Shown one piece after another: positions 1 through 7,225 of a stretch of 64,000 nt of DNA. Source of the stretch: Niallia circulans NBRC 13626 (lineage in GTDB: Bacteria; Bacillota; Bacilli; Bacillales; Cytobacillaceae); NCBI RefSeq assembly GCF_001591585.1, contig NZ_BCVE01000009.1, positions 115,943 through 179,942 of the forward strand, written 5' to 3'. Position numbers and translations under genes: made by a program. How positions within the stretch are numbered: position 1 is the first letter of the stretch; each line of letters opens with the position of its first letter. The notes beneath the pieces were generated by a model, which was not told where the DNA came from, did no database searches, and was given only the letters and a program-made list of their open reading frames with translations.

Positions 1-57
1 CACTCTCTGTGCTTATACTGTCACATATCCTCTCGTTCATTATTTACTATCCTAACA

Positions 58-432
58 TTATTTGTCTATCGATTCTAATTCCTTTATCACAGGAGGACTT
101 TCAAGTACCGTATCCATATAATTTCGTCCCCAGCTATACATAGCATCTAAAATAGGCATAAGCGATTTTCCTTCATCTGTTAAGGAATATTCTACTTTTG
201 GAGGGACAACTGGATAAACAACTCGTTTTACAATATAGTCATTTTCTAACTCACGCAATTGGTTGACAAGCATACGCTGTGTAATTCCGGGAATTAAAGC
301 TTTTAGTTCTCCAAAGCGCTTTGTTCCTTCCTTACCCAAATGCCAAAGAATTAACATTTTCCACTTTCCACCAATTATACTTAAGGTTAGTTCTTTCTCA
401 CAATTAAATTCTTTGCCTGCCATTCGTTCCAT
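58..432 (-). CDS. hxlR: HxlR-family formaldehyde-responsive regulator
   Basis: Winged-helix regulator of the HxlR family that in Bacillus activates the ribulose monophosphate genes in response to formaldehyde. The N-terminus [17 protein letters not shown] is the family signature. Three ATG codons stand in a row; the third (432) is best spaced from AGAGG and places Cys at residue 11 and Lys at 13, the pair reported to be cross-linked by formaldehyde in the B. subtilis protein. About 124 aa, the usual length. It lies divergent to hxlAB with a 177-bp gap that holds the likely binding sites. Family and neighbours agree, so the assignment is firm; the formaldehyde response itself is inferred. Confidence 0.93.
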   Translation of the reverse strand: MERMAGKEFNCEKELTLSIIGGKWKMLILWHLGKEGTKRFGELKALIPGITQRMLVNQLRELENDYIVKRVVYPVVPPKVEYSLTDEGKSLMPILDAMYSWGRNYMDTVLESPPVIKELESIDK

Positions 433-500
433 CATCATTCCTCTTTCCTTAATTGATACTTAGTATACTTTTAGACACTATATAAAAAAAAAGTGCGTAC

Positions 501-529
501 TTACTTAAATGGATTATAAAACGTATAAT
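501..529 (+). promoter_or_regulatory. hxlAB sigma-A promoter
   Basis: TTACTT, 17-bp spacer, TATAAT, ending 80 bases before the hxlA start. The -35 is poor, as expected for an activator-dependent promoter. Just upstream are AGTATACT (462-469) and a TACTTACTT stretch (498-506), which are candidate HxlR contact sites. Confidence 0.6.
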
Positions 530-609
530 AACGGTTGTACAGAAATTAGACATATTTCCAGTATTCTGCGTGCAAGATAAAATGAAAAAAAGAAAAGGAG
601 TTAAACAAA

Positions 610-1242
610 ATGAAATTACAATTAGCATTAGATTTAGTTAATATCCCACAAGCAATAGAGGTTGTTTCTCAGGTTGAACAATATGTTGATATCGTTGAGA
701 TTGGTACACCTGTAGTAATAAATGAAGGCCTTCACGCTGTTAAGCAAGTAAAAGAAGCTTTTCCTAATTTGTCTGTATTAGCGGACTTAAAAATTATGGA
801 TGCAGCTGGTTATGAAGTAAGCCAAGCAGTTAATGCTGGTGCTGACCTTGTCACTATTTTAGCTGTTGCTGAAGACGAATCTATTAAAGGTGCAGTTGCT
901 GAAGCGAAAAAGCTTGGCAAAGAAATTCTTGTCGATATGATCGCTGTTAAAGATATTAAAACACGCGCACAACAACTTGATGAGTTTGGTGTTGATTACA
1001 TTTGTGTTCATACTGGCTATGACTTACAAGCAGTTGGCAAAAACTCTTTTGAAGATTTAAAAGCAATTAAGAGTGTTGTCAAAAAAGCGAAAACTGCTGT
1101 TGCAGGTGGCATAAAACTAGAAACATTGCCAGAAGTTATTGCTGCTCAACCAGATTTAGTTATTGTTGGTGGGGGAATTACTAGCCAAGAGAACTTAAGT
1201 GAAGCTGCTTCTAAATTTAAAGAACTAATTGCTCAAGGATAA
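610..1242 (+). CDS. hxlA: 3-hexulose-6-phosphate synthase
   Basis: Condenses formaldehyde with ribulose 5-phosphate to give 3-hexulose 6-phosphate, the first step of the ribulose monophosphate pathway, here most likely for formaldehyde detoxification. The 210-aa protein is an OMP-decarboxylase-fold TIM barrel. It starts MKLQLALDL and shows VDIVEIGTP, the metal and substrate motif LADLKIMDAAGYE near residue 58, VHTGYD, and the phosphate-binding VAGGIK and VIVGGGIT loops near the end. AAAAGGAG precedes the ATG at good spacing. hxlB follows 4 bases later, so the two are co-transcribed, probably under HxlR control. Confidence 0.96.
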   Translation: MKLQLALDLVNIPQAIEVVSQVEQYVDIVEIGTPVVINEGLHAVKQVKEAFPNLSVLADLKIMDAAGYEVSQAVNAGADLVTILAVAEDESIKGAVAEAKKLGKEILVDMIAVKDIKTRAQQLDEFGVDYICVHTGYDLQAVGKNSFEDLKAIKSVVKKAKTAVAGGIKLETLPEVIAAQPDLVIVGGGITSQENLSEAASKFKELIAQG

Positions 1243-1246
1243 GTAA

Positions 1247-1804
1247 ATGAAAACAAGCGATTATCTTGACCAAGTCATTCAGGAATTAACGCAGGCAGGA
1301 GCACTTATTGCAAATGAGGACTTAGAAAAGCTTGTCGAGCGTATTCTGCAATCAAAAAAAGTTTTCGTTTATGGAGCTGGTCGTTCTGGATTTATGCTTA
1401 AATCATTTGCAATGCGAATGATGCACATGGGAATTGATGCTTACGTTATTGGAGAAACGGTTACTGCTACCTATGAAAAGGATGACCTTCTCATCGTAGG
1501 AACCGGTTCTGGCGAAACAAAAAGTATTCTAACCATAGTAGAAAAAGCAAAAAGTATTGGTGGGAATATTACAGTCCTAACTATTTCTCCTGATTCTACT
1601 GTTGGGAAACTGGCTGACCAAGTTATTAAAATGCCTGGTTCACCAAAAGATCGAGGTAATAAAGAAGCGAAAAGTATTCAACCAATGGGTTCCTTATTCG
1701 AACAGTTACTCCTTATCGTCTTGGATAGTCTGATTTTAAAATACATGGAAATAAAAGAATTGGATTCCAGTAAAATGTATGGGAAGCATGCTAATTTAGA
1801 ATAG
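1247..1804 (+). CDS. hxlB: 6-phospho-3-hexuloisomerase
   Basis: Converts 3-hexulose 6-phosphate to fructose 6-phosphate, the second step of the ribulose monophosphate pathway. The 185-aa protein is a single SIS domain: VFVYGAGRSGFMLKSFAMRMMHMG near residues 40-63, the GTGSGETKS phosphate-binding loop around residue 87, and the C-terminal PMGSLFEQ helix typical of PHI enzymes. Length equals that of the B. subtilis protein. It begins 4 bases after hxlA and is followed directly by a strong terminator, so hxlAB is a two-gene operon. Confidence 0.96.
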   Translation: MKTSDYLDQVIQELTQAGALIANEDLEKLVERILQSKKVFVYGAGRSGFMLKSFAMRMMHMGIDAYVIGETVTATYEKDDLLIVGTGSGETKSILTIVEKAKSIGGNITVLTISPDSTVGKLADQVIKMPGSPKDRGNKEAKSIQPMGSLFEQLLLIVLDSLILKYMEIKELDSSKMYGKHANLE

Positions 1805-1819
1805 ATTTTTCCTAAAATA

Positions 1820-1858
1820 GAAAAAGATAGACATATGCTTTATCTATCTTTTTCTTCT
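1820..1858. terminator. Bidirectional terminator after hxlB
   Basis: Perfect 12-bp arms GAAAAAGATAGA (1820-1831) and TCTATCTTTTTC (1843-1854) with runs of T or A at both ends. It serves hxlAB and the convergent gene that ends at 1860. Confidence 0.88.
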
Positions 1859-1859
1859 A

Positions 1860-2762
1860 CTAATCAGAACCTCCACCACAGCTTGAACAGGAGCTATCAG
1901 AGGAGCAAGCGCTATCAGACGAACAGAATACCGACCCAGTTCCACAACTAGTGCAGCTTGCTGAACTATCACTACTCATTTTCATATAACTGGAAAATTC
2001 AGCGTAATGAAAATAAGAAACAGATAAGTAAGGAATAAGCATGGAATTGAATTTTTGTTCCCTTTTACTTTTTTTCATTTTGTCATAGATGGTACTTTTT
2101 TGATAATCTCTAACCTTCTTTACCGACTTTTTCATAGCGGTAATCAGCGCATAAACAGTAGTATGATATTTCGTGTCCGTTTTAAAATATCGATTTAATA
2201 AGTCGTCTTCAGCTAAGTTTTTAAAGTCTTCGATAATAGTTGGATGAACTGGATGTCGAAAAAATCCCTTATATAAATAGATATTCTCTTTTCTTATAAG
2301 AAAAAGCTCTGCATAAACCCAATCAAAGAATCCCCGTAGATCAGGATTAGATTTCCCCTTTACATTAGGACTGTGATGGAGAGTAGAGCCTAAGTATTTA
2401 TGGGAGAAATCCTTATATTCTCGGGTAAACATGAGCATCTGATGCCATAATTCATCAACTTTCACGCTAAACATAGGAGATTCTTTTAAAAGAGAGGTTA
2501 AAACAAAATATCGTTTTAAATCAAGTAAGCGCCATTCATACTCATTTTCTCTTAACTTGTTCTCCCTCCTTACTCGTTCTTCTACATTTTCCATATAACT
2601 TCTAGTAAGAGAATGTTCTAGGTCTTCACTTAGTTTTTTTAACCCTTTAATTGGCTGAATCTCTAATACTTTAGGAGATACACCAAATTTAAAGGTGAGT
2701 CTTGTGCGCAGAAATAAAATAATCCAAACCATAATAGCGGTAAGTAGAAGCAGCCATGCCAT
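1860..2762 (-). CDS. Membrane-anchored protein with WH-motif domain and Cys/Ser/Gly-rich tail
   Basis: About 300 aa; function unknown. The start is set at the ATG at 2762, behind GGGGAGAG. Residues 1-20 form one membrane anchor (AWLLLLTAIMVWIILFL). A charged region follows, then VDELWHQMLMFTREYKDF and GSTLHHSP near residues 105-135. This pattern of DELWH, spaced Tyr and HH-P resembles the conserved block of glycine-rich-domain-containing (DUF1399-like) proteins. The last 35 residues are almost only Ser, Cys, Gly and Asp with about eight Cys, like the tails of TIGR04222-type membrane proteins. A metal- or redox-active tail is inferred. It stands alone, convergent with hxlAB. Confidence 0.75.
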   Translation of the reverse strand: MAWLLLLTAIMVWIILFLRTRLTFKFGVSPKVLEIQPIKGLKKLSEDLEHSLTRSYMENVEERVRRENKLRENEYEWRLLDLKRYFVLTSLLKESPMFSVKVDELWHQMLMFTREYKDFSHKYLGSTLHHSPNVKGKSNPDLRGFFDWVYAELFLIRKENIYLYKGFFRHPVHPTIIEDFKNLAEDDLLNRYFKTDTKYHTTVYALITAMKKSVKKVRDYQKSTIYDKMKKSKREQKFNSMLIPYLSVSYFHYAEFSSYMKMSSDSSASCTSCGTGSVFCSSDSACSSDSSCSSCGGGSD

Positions 2763-2891
2763 CTCATCTCTCCCCTTCCATTTAGAAACATTATCTAATT
2801 TATAAAGCATAAATTAGATATTAATAATACGAATTTTATTATGTAAAGTTCCGCCTTTAATAATTTTTTTATGCATTTAAAATGTAGCAGA

Positions 2892-2925
2892 TAAAAAATA
2901 CACCACTAATAACTAAGTGGTGTAC
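2892..2925 (-). terminator. Terminator after the sortase gene
   Basis: Stem TACACCACT/AGTGGTGTA (2899-2907 and 2916-2924), followed on the minus strand by six T. It lies 74 bases past the sortase stop. Confidence 0.75.
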
Positions 2926-2998
2926 GTATTAAGATAATATGTGTAGATTCTTATCTGCTGTTACGAGTATTTTTTCATTTACAGAGTTGGTATAATCA

Positions 2999-3577
2999 CT
3001 ATATTCTTTTAGCATAAATAATATAACGCTGCGGTGCATTGCCTACAAAGCGAAATGGATAACATGTTGTCAGGATAAGTTCTTCTTGTGAATCATCTAG
3101 TGTAATAATCGATTGATCATCGGCCTCGACTATTTTAGTAGAAGTGATTTGATAAGAGAATTCCCCATATGGCAAAATAATTTTAAGCTCGTCTCCTATT
3201 TCTAATTCTCCTGCTCTCCTAAAAACCGTATCACGATGGCCCGATAAGACGATTTGTCCATTTTCATCTGGATAGAAGCTGCCTTTATAATGTCCGACCC
3301 CTTTTTCCAAATCATCTGGATCTGTCCCTTCCACAATTGGTAACTCCCCATCAATTTTGTCAATCTCTAATAGCCCAACAGCATCTCCAATAGATGGGAC
3401 AAAACGTTTACTTTCTTTATCCACCCACTTTTCATTCCCCTTGTTAATGGCTGCCTTAGCTTCGGATAAAGAGTTCTCCGTTTGCGCTTTCGTATCCATT
3501 ATATTCCAAACGCCATACCCAATAAAAAATACTCCGCCTATTATAAGCAGGAGGGATAACCATTTAGTCCACTTCAT
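2999..3577 (-). CDS. Class D sortase
   Basis: Membrane-anchored cysteine transpeptidase of 192 aa that attaches sorting-signal proteins to cell wall or cross-bridge peptides. N-terminal membrane helix LSLLLIIGGVFFIGYGVW (8-25), then a sortase barrel. Catalytic His is in LSGHRDTVF (about residue 112), catalytic Cys in LTTCYPF (about 168), and Arg in NAPQRYIIY near the C-terminus. The extended N-terminal anchor and the LTTCYPF form fit class D. No substrate with a sorting signal, pilin or second sortase is nearby, so the target lies elsewhere. It has its own terminator and no operon partner. Confidence 0.9.
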   Translation of the reverse strand: MKWTKWLSLLLIIGGVFFIGYGVWNIMDTKAQTENSLSEAKAAINKGNEKWVDKESKRFVPSIGDAVGLLEIDKIDGELPIVEGTDPDDLEKGVGHYKGSFYPDENGQIVLSGHRDTVFRRAGELEIGDELKIILPYGEFSYQITSTKIVEADDQSIITLDDSQEELILTTCYPFRFVGNAPQRYIIYAKRI

Positions 3578-3796
3578 ATCATCCTATGCCTTTCTTCATT
3601 AATTTATTAAAACAACTATTTCGTATTACGACCAGTATAATTTCTACTTTGATTAAATTGTAAGCTATTGTCACAGTATCTGGCAATAGCTTTCCTTCTC
3701 TACTTTTTGTTATTTGTACTCATTACAAACATACATACATATTATTCACACGTACTTACTATCAAAAAAGTAGAAAAAAATAATTGACATTTTTTA

Positions 3797-3813
3797 CTTT
3801 GTTTAAAACAAAG
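3797..3813. promoter_or_regulatory. 17-bp palindrome upstream of the YoaK-family gene
   Basis: CTTTGTTT-A-AAACAAAG is a perfect 8-bp inverted repeat 7 bases after TTGACA (3784-3789) and 135 bp before the downstream start. It looks like an operator for a dimeric repressor. The rest of the 370-bp gap (3578-3947) shows nothing further. Confidence 0.4.
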
Positions 3814-3947
3814 AGAAAGCGTTTAATATATTAATCCATAAAAAATTCGGTTTTTATTCAAATCCTCCTGAAACGATTTATGTTAAGATAGTAATGTTTT
3901 TCCTTATAGCTTTCAGGAAAGAATTATCTCGCAAGGAGCGTAATACC

Positions 3948-4649
3948 ATGATTGATAAATTAAAACCAATTCCCTCTTTATCTTCTAATTCTGTATTCTT
4001 AGCCGCTTTATTGGGAATGGTTGGCGGCTTTTTAGATGCGTATACCTTTATTAGCAGGGACGGCGTATTTGCCAATGCGCAAACAGGGAATATTGTTTTG
4101 TTTGCAGTGAACGCAGCGACTGGCGAATGGAGAGAATCCCTTCATTATATTCCACCGTTAATAGCTTTTATTTTAGGAGTCCTAGTCTCAGAAATTGTGA
4201 AGATTCCTTCTTTAAGAGAGATCTTATACAGCTATAGACGTTCGATTCTAATATTGGAATGTATTGTCTTAATTACCGTTGGCTTCTTGCCGGCATCTAT
4301 ACCAAACATTATTGTGACAACAAGTATTTCTTTTGTATCTTCCTTACAAATATCTACTTTTAATAAACTCGATAAATGGGCCTATAATTCTACTATGACT
4401 ACTGGTAATTTACGAACTGCGACACAAGCGGCTTATGCTGCTTTTATCAAACAAAGTCAAGAGGCAAGAATCCAATTTAAAGAGTTTTCCCTTATAATTG
4501 GCTCTTTTATTTTCGGAGCGCTACTAGGAACGTTTACAACCACTCAATTTGGCAATAAAGCTATCTGGATATCTGCCATCATTTTAATTATTGCATTAGT
4601 TCTCTATCATAAAGATAAAGGATATATTCGTAAGCGTTGTGCACAATAA
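3948..4649 (+). CDS. YoaK/DUF1275 family membrane protein
   Basis: Integral membrane protein of 233 aa with about six membrane segments, family DUF1275 (YoaK); biochemical role unknown. GGFLDAYTFISRDGVFANAQTGNIV near residues 25-50 is the family signature, and the second half carries TTGNLRTATQA. The ATG at 3948 is chosen because AAGGAG stands 9 bases before it; a start 54 bases earlier has no ribosome site. It is a single-gene unit with a shared terminator. An upstream palindrome suggests regulation by a dimeric repressor. Confidence 0.85.
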   Translation: MIDKLKPIPSLSSNSVFLAALLGMVGGFLDAYTFISRDGVFANAQTGNIVLFAVNAATGEWRESLHYIPPLIAFILGVLVSEIVKIPSLREILYSYRRSILILECIVLITVGFLPASIPNIIVTTSISFVSSLQISTFNKLDKWAYNSTMTTGNLRTATQAAYAAFIKQSQEARIQFKEFSLIIGSFIFGALLGTFTTTQFGNKAIWISAIILIIALVLYHKDKGYIRKRCAQ

Positions 4650-4656
4650 TTAATGT

Positions 4657-4699
4657 AAAAAGGAGAAAGGCTGAGTCTTGGCAGCCTTTCTCCTTTTTA
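4657..4699. terminator. Bidirectional terminator between YoaK and ABC-F genes
   Basis: Perfect 17-bp stem: AAAAAGGAGAAAGGCTG (4657-4673) against CAGCCTTTCTCCTTTTT (4682-4698). It works for both convergent genes. Confidence 0.92.
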
Positions 4700-6583
4700 T
4701 TTGCTATTCATAAGGGTATACAGTTCCTCCCATCTTCTTTCCAGCCTTTCCTTTTCCGATAAAAATTGCGCTAAGCTCTCCCATTCCGTCTCTGTTTCTA
4801 TTCTTCTCTCTACTTCTGATATCTCCTTCTCCAATCCTTCCAGTTCATTTGCCAAATCCACTGGATTAACGGCAGATTCGGTTCTTTGTCTTTTCTTAAT
4901 CGGCTGCATCCTCTTTTTCGATGTTATTGTTTCGTCTATAGGCACTTGTGTCCTTTTTCTTTCCTGTGACTTTTCTCGCGCATACGTATAATTTCCTTCA
5001 TAACATTGAATCTCTTGTGACTCAATCCAATAAATCTTTCGAAAAAGCTTATTTAAAAAGTAGCGATCATGGGAAACAGCAAGAATAGTACCATCAAAAT
5101 TCTCTAGAGCATCTTCCAATACTTCACGAGAATCAATATCTAAATGATTCGTTGGTTCATCTAATACAAGCAGATTAATTTCTTGATGCATCAGCTGTGC
5201 TAATCGCAGCCTCATTCTTTCTCCGCCGCTTAAATTGGCAGTCTTTCGAAAAACAGAATATCCATAAAAGAGAAATTGCGCTAAAATATGTCGAGCCTCC
5301 CCTTCTGTCACAGATACTTCATTTCGAAAAGCCTCGATAACTGTTTCTCCTTCCATTTCTGTTAAGGTATGCTGAGAAAGATAACCGATTTTAACATTAC
5401 TACCGATCTTTATTTCTCCTTCATCTGCCTTGATTTGCTGAAGAATCATTTTTAATAAAGTTGATTTCCCTGTGCCATTCTCTCCAATAATAGCTGCCCT
5501 ATCCTTGTAGCTAATCTTCATCTGTACATCTTGAAAGAGGATTTGCTCTCCAAATTTTTTGGAAACATTACGAAGTTGAATCACATCCTTGCCACTTCGA
5601 TCACTTGATTCCATTTCAAAATTCATTTTCTTTCTATTCATATTTGGCCGAGACAATTTCTCCATTCTCTCTATAGCCCGTTCCATGTTTCGCGCACGCT
5701 TATGCAGTCCTTCATTAGGCGGGTTGGCACGATTGGCCCATTCACGCAAGCGTTTAATCGCTTCCCTCATTTTCTTGATTTTCTTTTGCTGCTCCTCGTA
5801 AGCTTGGAATTCTCTTAAAAGTCTTTCTTCCTTTTCCTTCGTAAAATTGGTGAAATTAGTATGATAGGTCGTTACTTCTCCATCCTCTAAATCGATGACT
5901 TTTTGAATTACTTCATCTAAAAAGTAGCGATCATGAGAAATAAGTAAAATGGTTCCACTATAATCTTGAAGAAATCTTCCTAGCCACTCCACTGCCATTA
6001 AATCTAAATGGTTCGTCGGCTCATCTAATAAAAGGAAATCTGGTTCTTCCAGAAGAATCATGGCTAAACCAATTTTAGTTCGTTCTCCTCCACTTAAATC
6101 TCCATATTTTTTGGTTACTAAATGTTGAATGTTTAACCCGTTTACAATCTTTTCAATTTTGGCATCCATCTCATATCCGCCAGCATTTGTAAAAAACTCT
6201 TGCAGTTTTCCATACTCCTCGATTAAAAGCTGTAATTGGCTTGGAGAATTGTCCTTCGCCATTTCCTGTTCCATCTGTTTCATCTTCTCTTCGATGATAA
6301 CTAGATTTGAAAATGCTTGCTTTAAAACATCCTTTGCCATCCATTCTGGTTTAAATTCTGGTATTTGTTCTAAATACCCATTTTTCATGCCTTTTTTCCA
6401 ATGAATTTGCCCAGCATCTGGTGTTTCCTTCCCAGCTAGAAGCCTAAACAAGGTTGTCTTGCCACTTCCGTTTCTGCCAACAAGACCTACTTTTTCCTTC
6501 TCCTTGATCTCTATAGAAATATCTTCAAATATGGTATTTCCTCCATACATTTTCGCTATCTTATTTACGCTGCAAATAATCAT
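4697..6583 (-). CDS. ABC-F family ATPase, probable antibiotic-resistance ribosome protection factor
   Basis: Soluble twin-ATPase of 628 aa with no membrane segments. Domain 1 has Walker A GRNGSGKTT, signature LSGGERTK and Walker B LLLDEPTNHLD. A charged interdomain linker of about 90 residues (REWANRANPPNEG, then RARNMERAIERMEKL) follows, then domain 2 with GENGTGKST, LSGGERMR and LVLDEPTNHLD, and a C-terminal coiled coil. ABC-F proteins act at the ribosomal E site; resistance members dislodge antibiotics from the ribosome. The ATG at 6583 follows AAAGGAGAG; a start 39 bases upstream is weaker. The leader carries a short ORF and terminator, as in antibiotic-inducible members. The substrate class cannot be told. 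Confidence 0.88.
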   Translation of the reverse strand: MIICSVNKIAKMYGGNTIFEDISIEIKEKEKVGLVGRNGSGKTTLFRLLAGKETPDAGQIHWKKGMKNGYLEQIPEFKPEWMAKDVLKQAFSNLVIIEEKMKQMEQEMAKDNSPSQLQLLIEEYGKLQEFFTNAGGYEMDAKIEKIVNGLNIQHLVTKKYGDLSGGERTKIGLAMILLEEPDFLLLDEPTNHLDLMAVEWLGRFLQDYSGTILLISHDRYFLDEVIQKVIDLEDGEVTTYHTNFTNFTKEKEERLLREFQAYEEQQKKIKKMREAIKRLREWANRANPPNEGLHKRARNMERAIERMEKLSRPNMNRKKMNFEMESSDRSGKDVIQLRNVSKKFGEQILFQDVQMKISYKDRAAIIGENGTGKSTLLKMILQQIKADEGEIKIGSNVKIGYLSQHTLTEMEGETVIEAFRNEVSVTEGEARHILAQFLFYGYSVFRKTANLSGGERMRLRLAQLMHQEINLLVLDEPTNHLDIDSREVLEDALENFDGTILAVSHDRYFLNKLFRKIYWIESQEIQCYEGNYTYAREKSQERKRTQVPIDETITSKKRMQPIKKRQRTESAVNPVDLANELEGLEKEISEVERRIETETEWESLAQFLSEKERLERRWEELYTLMNSK

Positions 6584-6660
6584 TTTACCGCTCTCCTTTG
6601 TTATGATTATCTCTTTTCCCAACCTCTAAACGGACGATTCCAGTCCATTTAAAGCAACAC

Positions 6661-6689
6661 AAAAAGCCATGGAAAACAACTTCTCCATG
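6661..6689 (-). terminator. Leader terminator (attenuator) of the ABC-F gene
   Basis: On the minus strand CATGGAGAA pairs with TTTTCCATG (9 bp with one G-U) around a 4-base loop and is followed by GCTTTTTG. It sits between the leader peptide stop and the ABC-F ribosome site, so read-through is needed for expression. Confidence 0.75.
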
Positions 6690-6698
6690 ACTTATCTG

Positions 6699-6731
6699 TT
6701 ATAGAAAAGACCTATCTTCTTTTCTATCCAT
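6699..6731 (-). CDS. Ten-residue leader peptide of the ABC-F gene
   Basis: Short ORF MDRKEDRSFL with AGAGGG six bases before its ATG. Its codons overlap an internal hairpin (AGAAAAGA/TCTTTTCT), and it ends 10 bases before the leader terminator. This is the layout of ribosome-mediated attenuation: a drug-stalled ribosome on the leader would free an antiterminator. Translation is inferred, not shown. Confidence 0.55.
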   Translation of the reverse strand: MDRKEDRSFL

Positions 6732-6806
6732 ATAACCCTCTACATCTATAACTATAAAAAATTTCCATGTACTTTTCTAAAGACTTTCGATTTTTATAAA
6801 TCTATG

Positions 6807-6839
6807 CAAAAAGGAGCGCATGAAAATGCACTCCTTTTA
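6807..6839 (-). terminator. Terminator after the 45-residue small gene
   Basis: AAAGGAG-GCAT against ATGC-CTCCTTT around a GAAA loop, with one mismatch, ending in five T on the minus strand. It lies 30 bases after the small-gene stop and isolates it from the ABC-F leader. Confidence 0.7.
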
Positions 6840-6869
6840 CCGTCCATTAGATGTGGGTAAGAGATGTTT

Positions 6870-7007
6870 TCACCGTTTTAATTTGCTATTTAGTTGTTTA
6901 AAAAAGGACACACTTATCCCGTTAACAACTACAATCGCAAATTTCGCACGGTTAATATAAAGACTTTCCATCATATAACCTTGCACTAAAACGGTTGAAC
7001 TTAACAT
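6870..7007 (-). CDS. Small protein of 45 aa with a hydrophobic core
   Basis: Not recognised as a known family. It starts MLSSTVLVQGYMMESLY and carries the hydrophobic stretch AKFAIVVVNGISVSFF followed by a basic end (KQLNSKLKR). It is a strong real-gene candidate because everything around it fits: consensus sigma-A promoter (7042-7070), AGAGGTGGG ribosome site close to the ATG at 7007, and a terminator after the stop. A longer reading from 7070 would run through the promoter and is rejected. A membrane-associated microprotein is possible; function unknown. Confidence 0.7.
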   Translation of the reverse strand: MLSSTVLVQGYMMESLYINRAKFAIVVVNGISVSFFKQLNSKLKR

Positions 7008-7041
7008 CCTTTCCCACCTCTTTTCTTTGTAAGATAAATTT

Positions 7042-7070
7042 ATTATACCTTTATCAGGCATACTATACAA
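7042..7070 (-). promoter_or_regulatory. Sigma-A promoter of the 45-residue gene
   Basis: TTGTAT, exactly 17 bp, TATAAT on the minus strand. Predicted transcript start near 7035, giving a leader of about 28 bases with a good ribosome site. Confidence 0.8.
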
Positions 7071-7143
7071 GAAAAATCAGTAAACTTCGAATCAAAATAA
7101 TATTCACTAATTTATCAAGTTTCTTTCTATCGAAGAGGCCTTC

Positions 7144-7172
7144 TTGTTAAAAAGCAAAGCAGTGGATATAAT
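7144..7172 (+). promoter_or_regulatory. Sigma-A promoter of the LacI-family gene
   Basis: TTGTTA, 17 bp, TATAAT. Transcription would start around 7179, right at the operator (7181-7192), so the gene is probably self-repressed. Confidence 0.75.
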
Positions 7173-7180
7173 AAAATGAA

Positions 7181-7192
7181 AACAACGTTGTT
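7181..7192. promoter_or_regulatory. LacI-family operator, regulator copy
   Basis: Perfect palindrome AACAACGTTGTT with a central CG, as LacI-family sites have. The same core recurs at 9763-9774 within a longer palindrome. Confidence 0.75.
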
Positions 7193-7225
7193 ATTTTTAT
7201 TTATGGATGAATCGGAGGGATGAAG

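Noticed and set aside
3807..3828. CcpA site upstream of the YoaK-family gene
   Set aside because: AGAAAGCGTTTAAT has at least three mismatches to the consensus.
7008..7070. Extended N-terminus of the 45-residue protein
   Set aside because: It would include the promoter -10 and -35 and would start upstream of the predicted transcript start.
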